A stretch of DNA of 64,000 nucleotides from Candidatus Saccharimonadota bacterium (GTDB taxonomy: Bacteria > Patescibacteriota > Saccharimonadia > Saccharimonadales > UBA4665): the NCBI GenBank assembly GCA_018062785.1, contig JAGORO010000002.1, positions 1 to 64,000 of the forward strand, read 5' to 3'. The translations under genes and the position numbers were made by a program. The notes under the pieces are model-generated. The model was not told the origin of the DNA, did not search any database, and worked only from the letters and a program-made list of their open reading frames with translations. Numbering within the stretch: the first letter of the stretch is position 1; each line of letters starts with the position of its first letter. This document shows positions 16,084-22,871 of the stretch, piece after piece.

Positions 16084-17136
16084 ATGAACATCCAGAAAAA
16101 CGTCCCACTTTCACAGCACTCCACTATGCGCTTGGGGGGCGAAGCAGCATTCCTCGTTACTATCACCACCCGTAGCGAACTCAAGGAGGCCGTGCAGTGG
16201 GCACGCGAAAACCAAAAACCACTTATGGTCATAGGTGATGGCAGTAACATCGTTTGGCAAGACGAAGGTTTTGACGGCCTCATTATCGTCAACAAAATCA
16301 CTCGGTTCGAGACCTATGTAGAAGATGCACGGAGTCACTATATTACGGTTGGCGCGGGCGAAAATTGGGACTCTGTCGTACGGCGAAGTGTCGAAGCTGG
16401 TCTTACTGGTATCGAAGCACTCAGTTTGATTCCAGGCACCGCCGGCGCTACTCCCGTCCAAAATGTCGGAGCATATGGCCAAGAAGTTTCGCAGTCGATT
16501 ATGAGTGTCGAGGTCTACGACTGTCAGACCGATCAATTTGCGAATGTTCCGAGTGAATTGTGCGGTTTTGCATACCGCAAAAGCAACTTTCAGACCGAAT
16601 TTAGAGGACGGTACATCATCAGTGCCGTCACGTTCCATCTATGGGCAGACAATCCAAAGCCGCCATTCTATCGTGCAGTTCAGCAATATCTCGACGAAAA
16701 CCAGTTCGCAGGCATTGTAACCCCCAAGGTTATCAGAGAAGCAGTTATCAAAATTCGGCAAAGCAAACTTCCCGACCCAGCAAAAGTGGCAAACTGTGGC
16801 TCTTTCTTTGGAAACCCAATTGTGACCAGTATCGAACTCTCGGATCTACGCGCAAACTTTCCGGAAATGCCTTGTTGGCCACTCGACGATGGCGGCGCAA
16901 AAATACCGGCTGCCTGGCTTATCGAACACGCTGGTTACAAAGATTTTCACGATCAAGCAACCGGCATGGCCACTTGGGCAAAGCAACCACTTGTTCTAGT
17001 CAATGAACGCGCTCGCTCGACCGCAGACTTACTCGCCTTCAAAACACAGCTTGTAGGCGCCGTTCGCTCCAAATTTGGCATCACCCTTACGCAAGAGCCC
17101 GAGCTCCTTCCGCACATCGACCAGCCTAGCGCTTGA
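16084..17136 (+). CDS. murB: UDP-N-acetylenolpyruvoylglucosamine reductase MurB
   Basis: A 350-residue FAD enzyme of peptidoglycan synthesis that reduces UDP-GlcNAc-enolpyruvate to UDP-MurNAc with NADPH. The FAD-binding half contains VIGDGSNIVW and SLIPGTAGATPVQNVGAYGQE; the C-terminal half carries YRKSNFQ, CGSFFGNP with the proton-donating Ser, and AAWLIEHAG. The final conserved Glu is in TQEPELL. The order and length fit a type I-like MurB. The start at 16084 is preferred because the -10 box lies just upstream. The cell therefore makes its own wall precursor, in line with the MurA-like gene near 19244. Confidence 0.95.
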   Translation: MNIQKNVPLSQHSTMRLGGEAAFLVTITTRSELKEAVQWARENQKPLMVIGDGSNIVWQDEGFDGLIIVNKITRFETYVEDARSHYITVGAGENWDSVVRRSVEAGLTGIEALSLIPGTAGATPVQNVGAYGQEVSQSIMSVEVYDCQTDQFANVPSELCGFAYRKSNFQTEFRGRYIISAVTFHLWADNPKPPFYRAVQQYLDENQFAGIVTPKVIREAVIKIRQSKLPDPAKVANCGSFFGNPIVTSIELSDLRANFPEMPCWPLDDGGAKIPAAWLIEHAGYKDFHDQATGMATWAKQPLVLVNERARSTADLLAFKTQLVGAVRSKFGITLTQEPELLPHIDQPSA

Positions 17137-17168
17137 CTCTTATCGTAAAAACACTTTACTATTCCTTA

Positions 17169-17783
17169 ATGAGTAGTACGCCCTCTCCTGAGTTTGATCC
17201 CACGATGTTTGGGCCAGAGAACCCCGCATCCGCGGTCGAAGCCACTGTCGGTACTTTTGATGCCAGCGAACGATATTTTTTCGCTGCCTGTGGTGATTTT
17301 TTCGCATCGCCAACCAAAAGCAATACTCGACAGCTTGAGAATGCTACATCAGAGTACTGCTCAGACTTTGCTGATTGTGTAGTGGTTTTAGGTAGCGAAA
17401 GTTCGCTCGAACAACTAACACCAGTCTATAGTGGCCTTATTCGCACCACATACAAACGTCGAGCAGACTACCTAAATATCATCACGGACAAATCAATCAT
17501 TGAACCAGTCGGGGATGAATTCAGCATTTACCTAGCCGATGGAGATGGCGACCCAATTACCACAACAGACCCCGCCAGTATCGAGGCGTACGTAGGATAC
17601 GTCACGAGTGTCAATACGCAGTTTGTCGCGGAAGATGTCGTAACCTTCGTAGGCACCGCACTCGAATCTACCAGAGCTAGGCAGCTGCAGTCATTACGTG
17701 CGGCGAAGTCCCATGGTATAGAAATTGCCAAGTTTGCAGCCGGCGCATTCATAGGCACTTGGCTTGCACGAAAACTAAGCTAA
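17169..17783 (+). CDS. Hypothetical protein with C-terminal hydrophobic helix
   Basis: A 204-residue acidic protein (MSSTPSPEFDPTMFGPENPAS start). The middle is mixed helix and strand with no recognised motif; the last 20 residues (AKFAAGAFIGTWLARKLS) could form a short membrane anchor or amphipathic helix. The open frame extends 36 bases further upstream and overlaps murB. The ATG at 17169 was chosen because it lies after a TTTACTATT -10-like stretch, though a cotranscribed start is equally possible. The function is unknown. Confidence 0.65.
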   Translation: MSSTPSPEFDPTMFGPENPASAVEATVGTFDASERYFFAACGDFFASPTKSNTRQLENATSEYCSDFADCVVVLGSESSLEQLTPVYSGLIRTTYKRRADYLNIITDKSIIEPVGDEFSIYLADGDGDPITTTDPASIEAYVGYVTSVNTQFVAEDVVTFVGTALESTRARQLQSLRAAKSHGIEIAKFAAGAFIGTWLARKLS

Positions 17784-17841
17784 CTCTCATTTAGCTTTTT
17801 TACAGAGGTGAATTTTATCTCATTTATACATTCAACCGTCG

Positions 17842-19125
17842 CTACTTGTCGCTGGGCAACGGGAATTGCAAAGCGAAGTCCTTGACTTCTTGGCGCAATT
17901 CGGCCAGCTTGGTATCGTCTTCGCGAGCATCGATTGCCTGCTTCATCCAGTCGGCAACGCGCACCATATCTTCCTCTTTGAGACCACGCGTCGTGATAGC
18001 CGGCGTACCGAGTCGGATCCCGCTCGGACGGAATGGAGGCAACGGATCATCGGCCACCGAGTTTTTATTAAGATTGAGGCCGATTTTATCGAGTGCTTCT
18101 TCGGCTACCTTGCCGTCGATGCCGAAACTTTCATTGACGTCTGCCAGAATAAGGTGATTGCTTGTACCGCCACTAATCAGTACGAAGCCGCGTTTCTTGA
18201 GTTCGTCGGCGAGCACAGTTGCGTTGCGTAGAATCGCTTTGGCATATGTCTTGAACTCTGGTTGCATTGCCTCTCGAAACGCTACAGCCTTGGCGGCAAT
18301 AGTATGCATGTGAGGGCCGCCTTGCGTGCCTGGGAATATCGCCCGATCGATGAGTGTTGGGATGTTTTGCAGCGTTTTCTCGGGTGCTTTAAGCGGGTTA
18401 CCCACGGTACCCTTGCTAAGAATCAGTCCGCCACGCGGACCGCGAAGTGTTTTGTGCGTCGTGGTAGTAATAACGTGGAACCCGTAGTCAAACGGGTTCT
18501 TGGCTTCGCCGACGACAATCAGCCCAGCAATGTGCGCCATATCGGCCATTAGCAAGCACTCGCCTTCGACTTGCTTTGCCGCTTCGGCAAACTTGGCATA
18601 GTCTAGCTCGCGAGGGTAGCCGCTAAATCCAGCCAAGATTAGCTTTGGCTGATGTTTTTTGGCTAATGCAATGAGCGCTTCGTAGTCAATTTCACCGGTT
18701 GTTCGATCTTTCATTTTGTATGGCACAAAATTGTAGATGTGCGCCGAGCGTGTCATGGGATTCCCGTGCGTTAGGTGACCACCGTGGCCGAGGTCCATTG
18801 CCAGCACGGTATCGCCCGGTTCGAGCCACGCATAGTAAACGGCCTCGTTGGCTGGCGCACCAGAATGCGGCTGCACGTTGGCATGGTCGGCCTTGAAGAG
18901 TGTTTTCGCTCGGTCAATCGCTAGCTCCTCGAGCGGATCGGTACAGTCTTGGCCGCCATAATATCGCCTACCTGGGTAGCCCTCGCTGTATTTATTCGTA
19001 AAGATACTACCCATCGCTTCGAGGACATCACTACTGACGTAATTTTCACTTGGGATTAGCTCTAGCCCCTCACGTTGCCGCTGCTCTTCGGCCTCAATTA
19101 ATTTAGCCACATCACTGTCATGCAT
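17842..19125 (-). CDS. glyA: Serine hydroxymethyltransferase
   Basis: A 427-residue PLP enzyme that converts serine and tetrahydrofolate to glycine and methylene-tetrahydrofolate in the cytoplasm. Visible family motifs are LIPSENYVSSDVLEAMGS, YPGRRYYGGQDCTDPLEELA, QPHSGAPANEAVY and the PLP-lysine motif TTTTHKTLRGPRGG. The length is typical. The ATG at 19125 has a strong AAGGAGG site six bases upstream; a GTG directly before it is less likely. It is a single-gene unit between oppositely oriented genes. Confidence 0.97.
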   Translation of the reverse strand: MHDSDVAKLIEAEEQRQREGLELIPSENYVSSDVLEAMGSIFTNKYSEGYPGRRYYGGQDCTDPLEELAIDRAKTLFKADHANVQPHSGAPANEAVYYAWLEPGDTVLAMDLGHGGHLTHGNPMTRSAHIYNFVPYKMKDRTTGEIDYEALIALAKKHQPKLILAGFSGYPRELDYAKFAEAAKQVEGECLLMADMAHIAGLIVVGEAKNPFDYGFHVITTTTHKTLRGPRGGLILSKGTVGNPLKAPEKTLQNIPTLIDRAIFPGTQGGPHMHTIAAKAVAFREAMQPEFKTYAKAILRNATVLADELKKRGFVLISGGTSNHLILADVNESFGIDGKVAEEALDKIGLNLNKNSVADDPLPPFRPSGIRLGTPAITTRGLKEEDMVRVADWMKQAIDAREDDTKLAELRQEVKDFALQFPLPSDK

Positions 19126-19243
19126 CACTGACCTCCTTCACACCATTTTGATCTTATTTTACGCGCAATTACCGTAATAGTCTGTAGTAATTTTGTGTTT
19201 CATGAGTAGAGTTTTTATACTGTTTATGATATATTGTATGTTC

Positions 19244-20770
19244 ATGGAAGCATCTACAAATGAAAAGATTGGTTTTTTAATATCTAGGATGCGGCAAGAG
19301 CGCGGCATGACCCAAGCCGAGTTCGCGGCCCTACTCAAGACAAGCCAGTCAGCGATCAATCGCATCGAAAAAGGCAAGCAAAACCTTAGCCTCGAAACGC
19401 TTGGCAAGTTAAGTCAGGCCCTTAATACCGACATTATCCAAGTTGGCAGCGGCTCAGTAAACTTACGTATCGAAGGTGGCCACGAACTGAGTGGCGAGAT
19501 CACGCTCAAAACGAGCAAAAATGCTGCCGTCGCCCTGCTCTGCGCAAGCTTGCTTAACAAGGGTGTTACGAAGTTCAAAAACTTTCCCCGCATCGAGGAA
19601 GTCTACCGAATTATCGAAGTACTCGAGAGTATCGATGTGGCCGTTCGCTGGTTGCCTGGCAATGACCTCGAAATTCGTGTGCCCGAAGTTATTAACCTCG
19701 CCAAAATGAACAAAGAAGCTGCTCGCAAAACGCGAACAGTTATTATGATGATCGGCGCCCTCATCCACGACCAAAATGATTTCCGAATTCCCTATGCGGG
19801 TGGGTGTAAACTCGGCGCACGCACCGTAGCTCCGCATCTATTTGCACTTGAAGAATTTGGCGTTTCCATTCAGTCCAAAACTGGCGCCTATCATGTTCAG
19901 GTAGCAAAGCGCGCGCCAGAACGAGTCGTGCTGTACGAATCGGGCGATACTGTCACCGAAAATGCACTCATGGCGGCAGCTTGTAGCGGCGGAGAGACCA
20001 TCTTCCAGTTTGCGAGTGCCAACTATATGGTGCAAGAAATGTGTTTCTTCCTACAAAAACTCGGCGTACAGATCGAAGGCATCGGCACAAGTACACTGCG
20101 TGTCCGTGGTGTCTCCGGAGAAATCCGCAAAAACGTTACCTATGCCCCAAGCGAAGACCCCATCGAAGCAATGTTCTTCGTTTCGACTGCCGTTACCACT
20201 AACTCACAGATCACGATTCGCCGCGTACCCATCGACTTCATGTCACTCGAACTACTCAAGCTCAAGCACATGGGCGTCAGCTACAATCAAACCGATCGCT
20301 ACAAGGCGGCCAATGGCCAAACCGACCTTGTCGACCTCATCATCTACAAACACAACGGCACCCTCAAGGCCCTCACAGAAAAAATTCATGCCAACGTCTA
20401 CCCCGGGCTCAACCAAGACAACCTACCGTACTTCGTGCCAATCGCTGCTATCTGCAAAGGTCGGACGCTCATACACGATTGGACCTACGAAAATCGCGCC
20501 ATTTACTACACCGAAATGACAAAAATTGGTGCCAATATCGAGCTGGCCGACCCACATCGTGTATTCATTATTGGCCCAGCTAATTTTTCGCGTGCTGATG
20601 TTGTCTGTCCGCCAGCCCTACGCCCTGCCTCACTACTTCTTATTGGCATGCTGGCCGCAGAAGGCACCAGTACGCTGCGCAACATCTACACCATCCAGCG
20701 TGGCTACGAAGACCTCGCCGAACGCCTCAACCAACTTGGTGCCCACATCACCGTCTTTCAAGATTTGTAG
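19244..20770 (+). CDS. XRE helix-turn-helix fused to MurA-like enolpyruvyl transferase
   Basis: A 508-residue fusion. Residues 5-65 are an XRE DNA-binding domain (MRQERGMTQAEFAALLKTSQ, INRIEKGKQNLSLETLGKLSQAL). Residues 75-508 are an EPSP-synthase/MurA fold: SKNAAVALLCASLL keeps the MurA KN pair, and GGCKLGARTVAPH keeps the loop Cys and Arg that act on phosphoenolpyruvate. MurA makes the first committed peptidoglycan precursor, so it would feed MurB. The start is the ATG at 19244; a TATACT box lies at 19216-19221. Either an enzyme that senses or controls its own synthesis, or a regulator that uses the MurA fold as a sensor, would fit. Confidence 0.88.
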   Translation: MEASTNEKIGFLISRMRQERGMTQAEFAALLKTSQSAINRIEKGKQNLSLETLGKLSQALNTDIIQVGSGSVNLRIEGGHELSGEITLKTSKNAAVALLCASLLNKGVTKFKNFPRIEEVYRIIEVLESIDVAVRWLPGNDLEIRVPEVINLAKMNKEAARKTRTVIMMIGALIHDQNDFRIPYAGGCKLGARTVAPHLFALEEFGVSIQSKTGAYHVQVAKRAPERVVLYESGDTVTENALMAAACSGGETIFQFASANYMVQEMCFFLQKLGVQIEGIGTSTLRVRGVSGEIRKNVTYAPSEDPIEAMFFVSTAVTTNSQITIRRVPIDFMSLELLKLKHMGVSYNQTDRYKAANGQTDLVDLIIYKHNGTLKALTEKIHANVYPGLNQDNLPYFVPIAAICKGRTLIHDWTYENRAIYYTEMTKIGANIELADPHRVFIIGPANFSRADVVCPPALRPASLLLIGMLAAEGTSTLRNIYTIQRGYEDLAERLNQLGAHITVFQDL

Positions 20771-20778
20771 CTTTTCCA

Positions 20779-20816
20779 CCATAACAAAACCGCCCCTTCG
20801 GACGGTCTTGTTATGG
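20779..20816 (-). terminator. CCA-rooted bidirectional terminator between murA-like gene and tRNA-Gly(TCC)
   Basis: A long inverted repeat in which CCATAACAAGACCGTCC, starting at the tRNA CCA end on the minus strand, pairs with GGGCGGTTTTGTTATGG with a few G-U pairs. It can also end the XRE-MurA transcript coming from the other side. Confidence 0.8.
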
Positions 20817-20888
20817 TGCGGGTGCGGGGAATCGAACCCCGATCTCGAGTTTGGAAAACTCGCATACTAACCGCTGTACTACACCCGC
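20814..20888 (-). tRNA. tRNA-Gly (TCC), CCA encoded
   Basis: Acceptor GCGGGTG/CACCCGC, D-arm GTAC/GTAT, anticodon stem CGAGT/ACTCG with loop TTTCCAA, T-arm CGGGG/CCCCG with loop TTCGATT, discriminator A and encoded CCA. It has normal G19 and C56, unlike tRNA-Gly(GCC). Confidence 0.94.
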
Positions 20889-20903
20889 ACGTTAGCACAA
20901 CAA

Positions 20904-20909
20904 ATTATA
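20904..20909 (-). promoter_or_regulatory. -10 box of tRNA-Gly(TCC)
   Basis: TATAAT on the minus strand, 15 bases before the tRNA 5' end. It is divergent from the tRNA-Arg leader promoter. Confidence 0.6.
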
Positions 20910-20933
20910 TCCTAACTCTTAGCCCTTGTCATC

Positions 20934-20942
20934 TGTTATAAT
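20934..20942 (+). promoter_or_regulatory. Extended -10 promoter of leader RNA A and tRNA-Arg
   Basis: TGTTATAAT, an extended -10 box. No good -35 hexamer lies 17 bases upstream. Transcription is expected to begin near 20949, inside CTCCTGTTAC. Confidence 0.65.
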
Positions 20943-20948
20943 TCTCCT

Positions 20949-21076
20949 GTTACTTAACAAATTTCTAATCCAAGGAGCGAAAGCGACTGAATAGAAATTT
21001 GAGAGGAGGAACATAGGCCTAAGCCAAAGCTTTTGCTGAATAGGCAAAACGAGGTAAGGCCGTCGGTTCCGACGAT
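20949..21076 (+). ncRNA. Structured tRNA-leader RNA, copy A (before tRNA-Arg)
   Basis: A sequence of about 128 bases that ends exactly at the tRNA-Arg 5' end and shares motifs and structure with two other copies in the window. P1 pairs 20958-20970 with 20989-21001 (one A-A mismatch) and is capped by CAAGGAGCGAAAGCGACT with a GC-GAAA-GC mini-hairpin. The purine-rich joiner GAGAGGAGGAACATAG follows. P2 pairs GCC (21017-21019) with GGC (21058-21060) around an inner GCC/GGC stem (21023-21025 with 21043-21045). P3 is the hairpin CGTCG-GTTC-CGACG just before the tRNA. Helices are kept in the other copies with changed bases. No known RNA class is recognised. Confidence 0.75.
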
Positions 21077-21152
21077 GCCCCGGTAGCTCAACGGATAGAG
21101 CAAGTGGGTTCTAACCATTAGGTTGGGGGTTCGATTCCCTCCCGGGGTACCA
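21077..21152 (+). tRNA. tRNA-Arg (TCT), CCA encoded
   Basis: Acceptor GCCCCGG/CCGGGGT (G1-U72 wobble at the end), D-arm GCTC/GAGC, anticodon stem AGTGG/CCATT with loop GTTCTAA, T-arm GGGGG/CCCTC with loop TTCGATT, discriminator A and encoded CCA. Confidence 0.94.
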
Positions 21153-21189
21153 AATAAAAAATCCGTGATTGCACGGATTTTTTATTTGG
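21150..21189 (+). terminator. CCA-rooted terminator of tRNA-Arg
   Basis: An 18-bp perfect stem (21150-21167 with 21172-21189) with loop ATTG. The 5' arm begins with the tRNA CCA and has six A residues that pair with six T residues in the 3' arm, which ends ATTTGG. Confidence 0.88.
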
Positions 21190-21229
21190 CTCAAGAGGTG
21201 TCTGTCCAAGTTCGTATCTTCTCATCTGG

Positions 21230-21235
21230 TATACT
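21230..21235 (+). promoter_or_regulatory. -10 box of the BrkB-family gene, leaderless
   Basis: TATACT, ten bases before the ATG at 21246, with no ribosome site. Confidence 0.6.
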
Positions 21236-21245
21236 AGAGGCACTA

Positions 21246-22202
21246 ATGAAACAAAAGCAAAATGTGTTTGATCGGTTTGTTGGCTGGCTTAATACTGTTC
21301 AACAAAAAAATCGTTTTTTCGCTTTCTCATATGCAGTCATGAAGAAATATGACGATGATAAGAGCAACTACCTCGCTGCCCTCATCGCATATTTCGGTTT
21401 TTTATCTTTATTCCCGCTGCTTATTGTCCTTACGGCAGTCTTGCAAAAAATCGCCACCAATAATCTTGAGTTTCAGACCCAGATCATAAACAGCGTCACT
21501 AGCTTCTTCCCTGCTCTCGGTAGTAGTATTGCCGAGAGTATACAGTCGCCGAGCAAAGCTGGTTTGGCTTTGATTGTTGGACTCTTGGTCATGCTGTATG
21601 GCGCTCGTGGCGTCACCGACGCAGTCCAAAACGCACTCAATCACGCTTGGATGGTCGAGCGGCACCGACGCTCAGGATTCCCAAAGTCTACGATCAAAAG
21701 CTTTGGCATGATGTTTGCCGGTGGTCTCTGCCTGCTTGCGGCCGCCACAGCGACAGGCCTTGCAACCGCAAAAGATCAACTTTTACTGCCACGTATAGGG
21801 TACGGCGTTGTGGGCTTACTGTTGCTGTATGTAGTCTTTTGGGGACTATTTACCTTTGGGTCATCGGCACGGCATACCTTGCGTTCAAATATCGATGGCG
21901 CCTTGTTTGCGACCATTGGTTTTCTTGGCCTACAATTACTCGGAAGTTACATTATAAACCACCAACTTCGCACCCAAACAGGACTTAATGCCCAATTGGC
22001 AACGATTATCGCACTCCTTTTTTGGCTATACCTGCAGGCTCGCGTTTTTCTATACGCGGTCCAAATAAATGCGGTTCGCTACTACAAGCTACATCCACGT
22101 AGCATACAGAACAAACCACCAACCAAGGCAGACTTACGCGCATACGACCTATACAAAAACCGTGAGACGTTTTTAGACCCAGAAGTACTCAAGCATAGCT
22201 AG
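21246..22202 (+). CDS. YihY/BrkB-family inner-membrane protein
   Basis: A 318-residue membrane protein of the YihY/virulence factor BrkB family, formerly mislabelled RNase BN. The N-terminal region has the family motif KKYDDDKSNYLAALIAYFGFLSLFPLLIVLTAVL, followed by five more hydrophobic segments (for example LALIVGLLVMLYGARGVTDAVQNALNHAW and IALLFWLYLQARVFLYAVQINAV). The C-terminus is cytoplasmic and charged. The molecular function of this family is not well established; transport roles have been proposed. The leaderless ATG at 21246 is preferred over the longer upstream frame, which would run into the tRNA terminator. Confidence 0.9.
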   Translation: MKQKQNVFDRFVGWLNTVQQKNRFFAFSYAVMKKYDDDKSNYLAALIAYFGFLSLFPLLIVLTAVLQKIATNNLEFQTQIINSVTSFFPALGSSIAESIQSPSKAGLALIVGLLVMLYGARGVTDAVQNALNHAWMVERHRRSGFPKSTIKSFGMMFAGGLCLLAAATATGLATAKDQLLLPRIGYGVVGLLLLYVVFWGLFTFGSSARHTLRSNIDGALFATIGFLGLQLLGSYIINHQLRTQTGLNAQLATIIALLFWLYLQARVFLYAVQINAVRYYKLHPRSIQNKPPTKADLRAYDLYKNRETFLDPEVLKHS

Positions 22203-22385
22203 GTTAAGCCCATCTATCGCATGACACTACTCGTCATACACTGGGACAAATAAGGATACTATCGCCTATGGCCCCTCCGCTCTGAAAGGGGCATAAGTAA
22301 ACTTCCGCTTCGTTTTTCCGCTTCGCGAACTCCCGACCTCCTGCGTCGACTTTGTCGCTACGGTCGAGAGTTCACCTACCACATT
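22203..22385. other. Intergenic region with tRNA-His T-arm echo
   Basis: No gene is seen. A GCCCCT/AGGGGC hairpin lies at about 22269-22290. The 17-base sequence GAACTCCCGACCTCCTG at 22327-22343 is identical to the variable-loop and T-stem part of the nearby tRNA-His. It forms a long imperfect hairpin with GGTCGAGAGTTC just to its right. Confidence 0.6.
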
Positions 22386-22427
22386 CCAAGTTAAAACCCC
22401 AAGATTTCACTTGGGGGTTTAACTTGG
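22386..22427 (-). terminator. CCA-rooted terminator of tRNA-His
   Basis: On the tRNA strand CCAAGTTAAACCCCCAAG, starting with the CCA end, pairs with CTTGGGGTTTTAACTTGG around TGAAAT, with one bulge. Confidence 0.85.
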
Positions 22428-22502
22428 GGCGAATGAGGAGAATTGAACTCCCGACCTCCTGGACCACAATCAGGCGCTCTAACCAACTGAGCTACATCCG
22501 CC
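22425..22502 (-). tRNA. tRNA-His (GTG), CCA encoded
   Basis: An extra 5' G (position -1) pairs with C73, the identity feature of tRNA-His. Acceptor GCGGATG/CATTCGC, D-arm GCTC/GAGC with loop AGTTGGTTA, anticodon stem CCTGA/CCAGG region with anticodon GTG, T-arm CGGGAG/CTCC region with loop TTCAATT, and encoded CCA. Fragments of the same tRNA lie on both sides. Confidence 0.95.
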
Positions 22503-22594
22503 GTACTGCCACGGCACTTGGCAAAGTGTATCATATGAAGCTTGCGGTCAGTTGGTTAAGGTGCAAATACGCACATACCTTTTTGGCCGCGGGT

Positions 22595-22617
22595 GCTCCA
22601 ACCGAGCTACATCCGCC
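22595..22617 (-). pseudogene. 5' fragment of a tRNA-His
   Basis: On the minus strand GGCGGATGTAGCTCGGTTGG followed by AGC repeats the acceptor and D-arm of tRNA-His with few changes, then diverges. It sits directly after leader RNA copy B at the point where the other copies join their tRNA, so it looks like the relic of the tRNA this leader once served. The 90 bases between it and the intact tRNA hold another long hairpin (GCGGCC with GGCCGC-like arms). Confidence 0.65.
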
Positions 22618-22768
22618 TCGTCGAAACCGACGCCTAAGCTTCGCTTCTGATTACATCAGAAAGACTTCAGCCTATGGCTATGTTCCTCCTCTCAAAATTC
22701 TATTCAGTCGCCTTTGGCTCCTTGGATTAAAATTTTGGAATGGTTGCAATGGAAACTGCAAATGAACA
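22618..22768 (-). ncRNA. Structured tRNA-leader RNA, copy B (before tRNA-His relic)
   Basis: About 150 bases on the minus strand. P1 pairs CAAAATTTTAATC with GAATAGAATTTTG and is capped by CAAGGAGCCAAAGGCGACT, with a GCC-AAA-GGC mini-hairpin. GAGAGGAGGAACATAG follows. P2 has an outer GCC/GGC and inner GCT/AGC, enclosing a TTCTGAT-GTA-ATCAGAA hairpin that copy A lacks. P3 is CGTCG-GTTT-CGACG, then A, then the tRNA-like sequence. A 5' extension of about 45 bases before P1 contains TTGCA/TGCAA arms. Confidence 0.7.
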
Positions 22769-22774
22769 GGGGTA

Positions 22775-22803
22775 AGTATAGTGGATCACCCTCATTTTTT
22801 CAA
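22775..22803 (-). promoter_or_regulatory. Promoter of leader RNA B
   Basis: On the minus strand TTGAAA-N17-TATACT, with the -10 box at 22775-22780. This is one of the best sigma-70-type promoters in the window. Confidence 0.7.
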
Positions 22804-22813
22804 GGCAGTAAAG

Positions 22814-22841
22814 GTGCGTCACATGCTAGGACGCACTTTTT
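22814..22841 (-). terminator. Hairpin after the 1229-residue surface protein gene
   Basis: GTGCGTC at 22814-22820 pairs with GACGCAC at 22830-22836. A T-tract follows on the plus strand and an A-tract precedes it on the minus strand. It lies between the surface-protein stop and the leader B promoter and may insulate both. Confidence 0.55.
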
Positions 22842-22871
22842 ACATCTGTTGCCTTCTTCCTGTCTACCAAA

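Noticed and set aside
20949-21076. Leader RNAs as T-box, RNase P RNA, tmRNA or group I intron
   Set aside because: No T-box antiterminator motif, no RNase P P4 conserved bases (only a vague GAGGA likeness), no tmRNA tag or tRNA-like ends, and no intron core. They also occur several times, whereas RNase P RNA and tmRNA are normally single copy.
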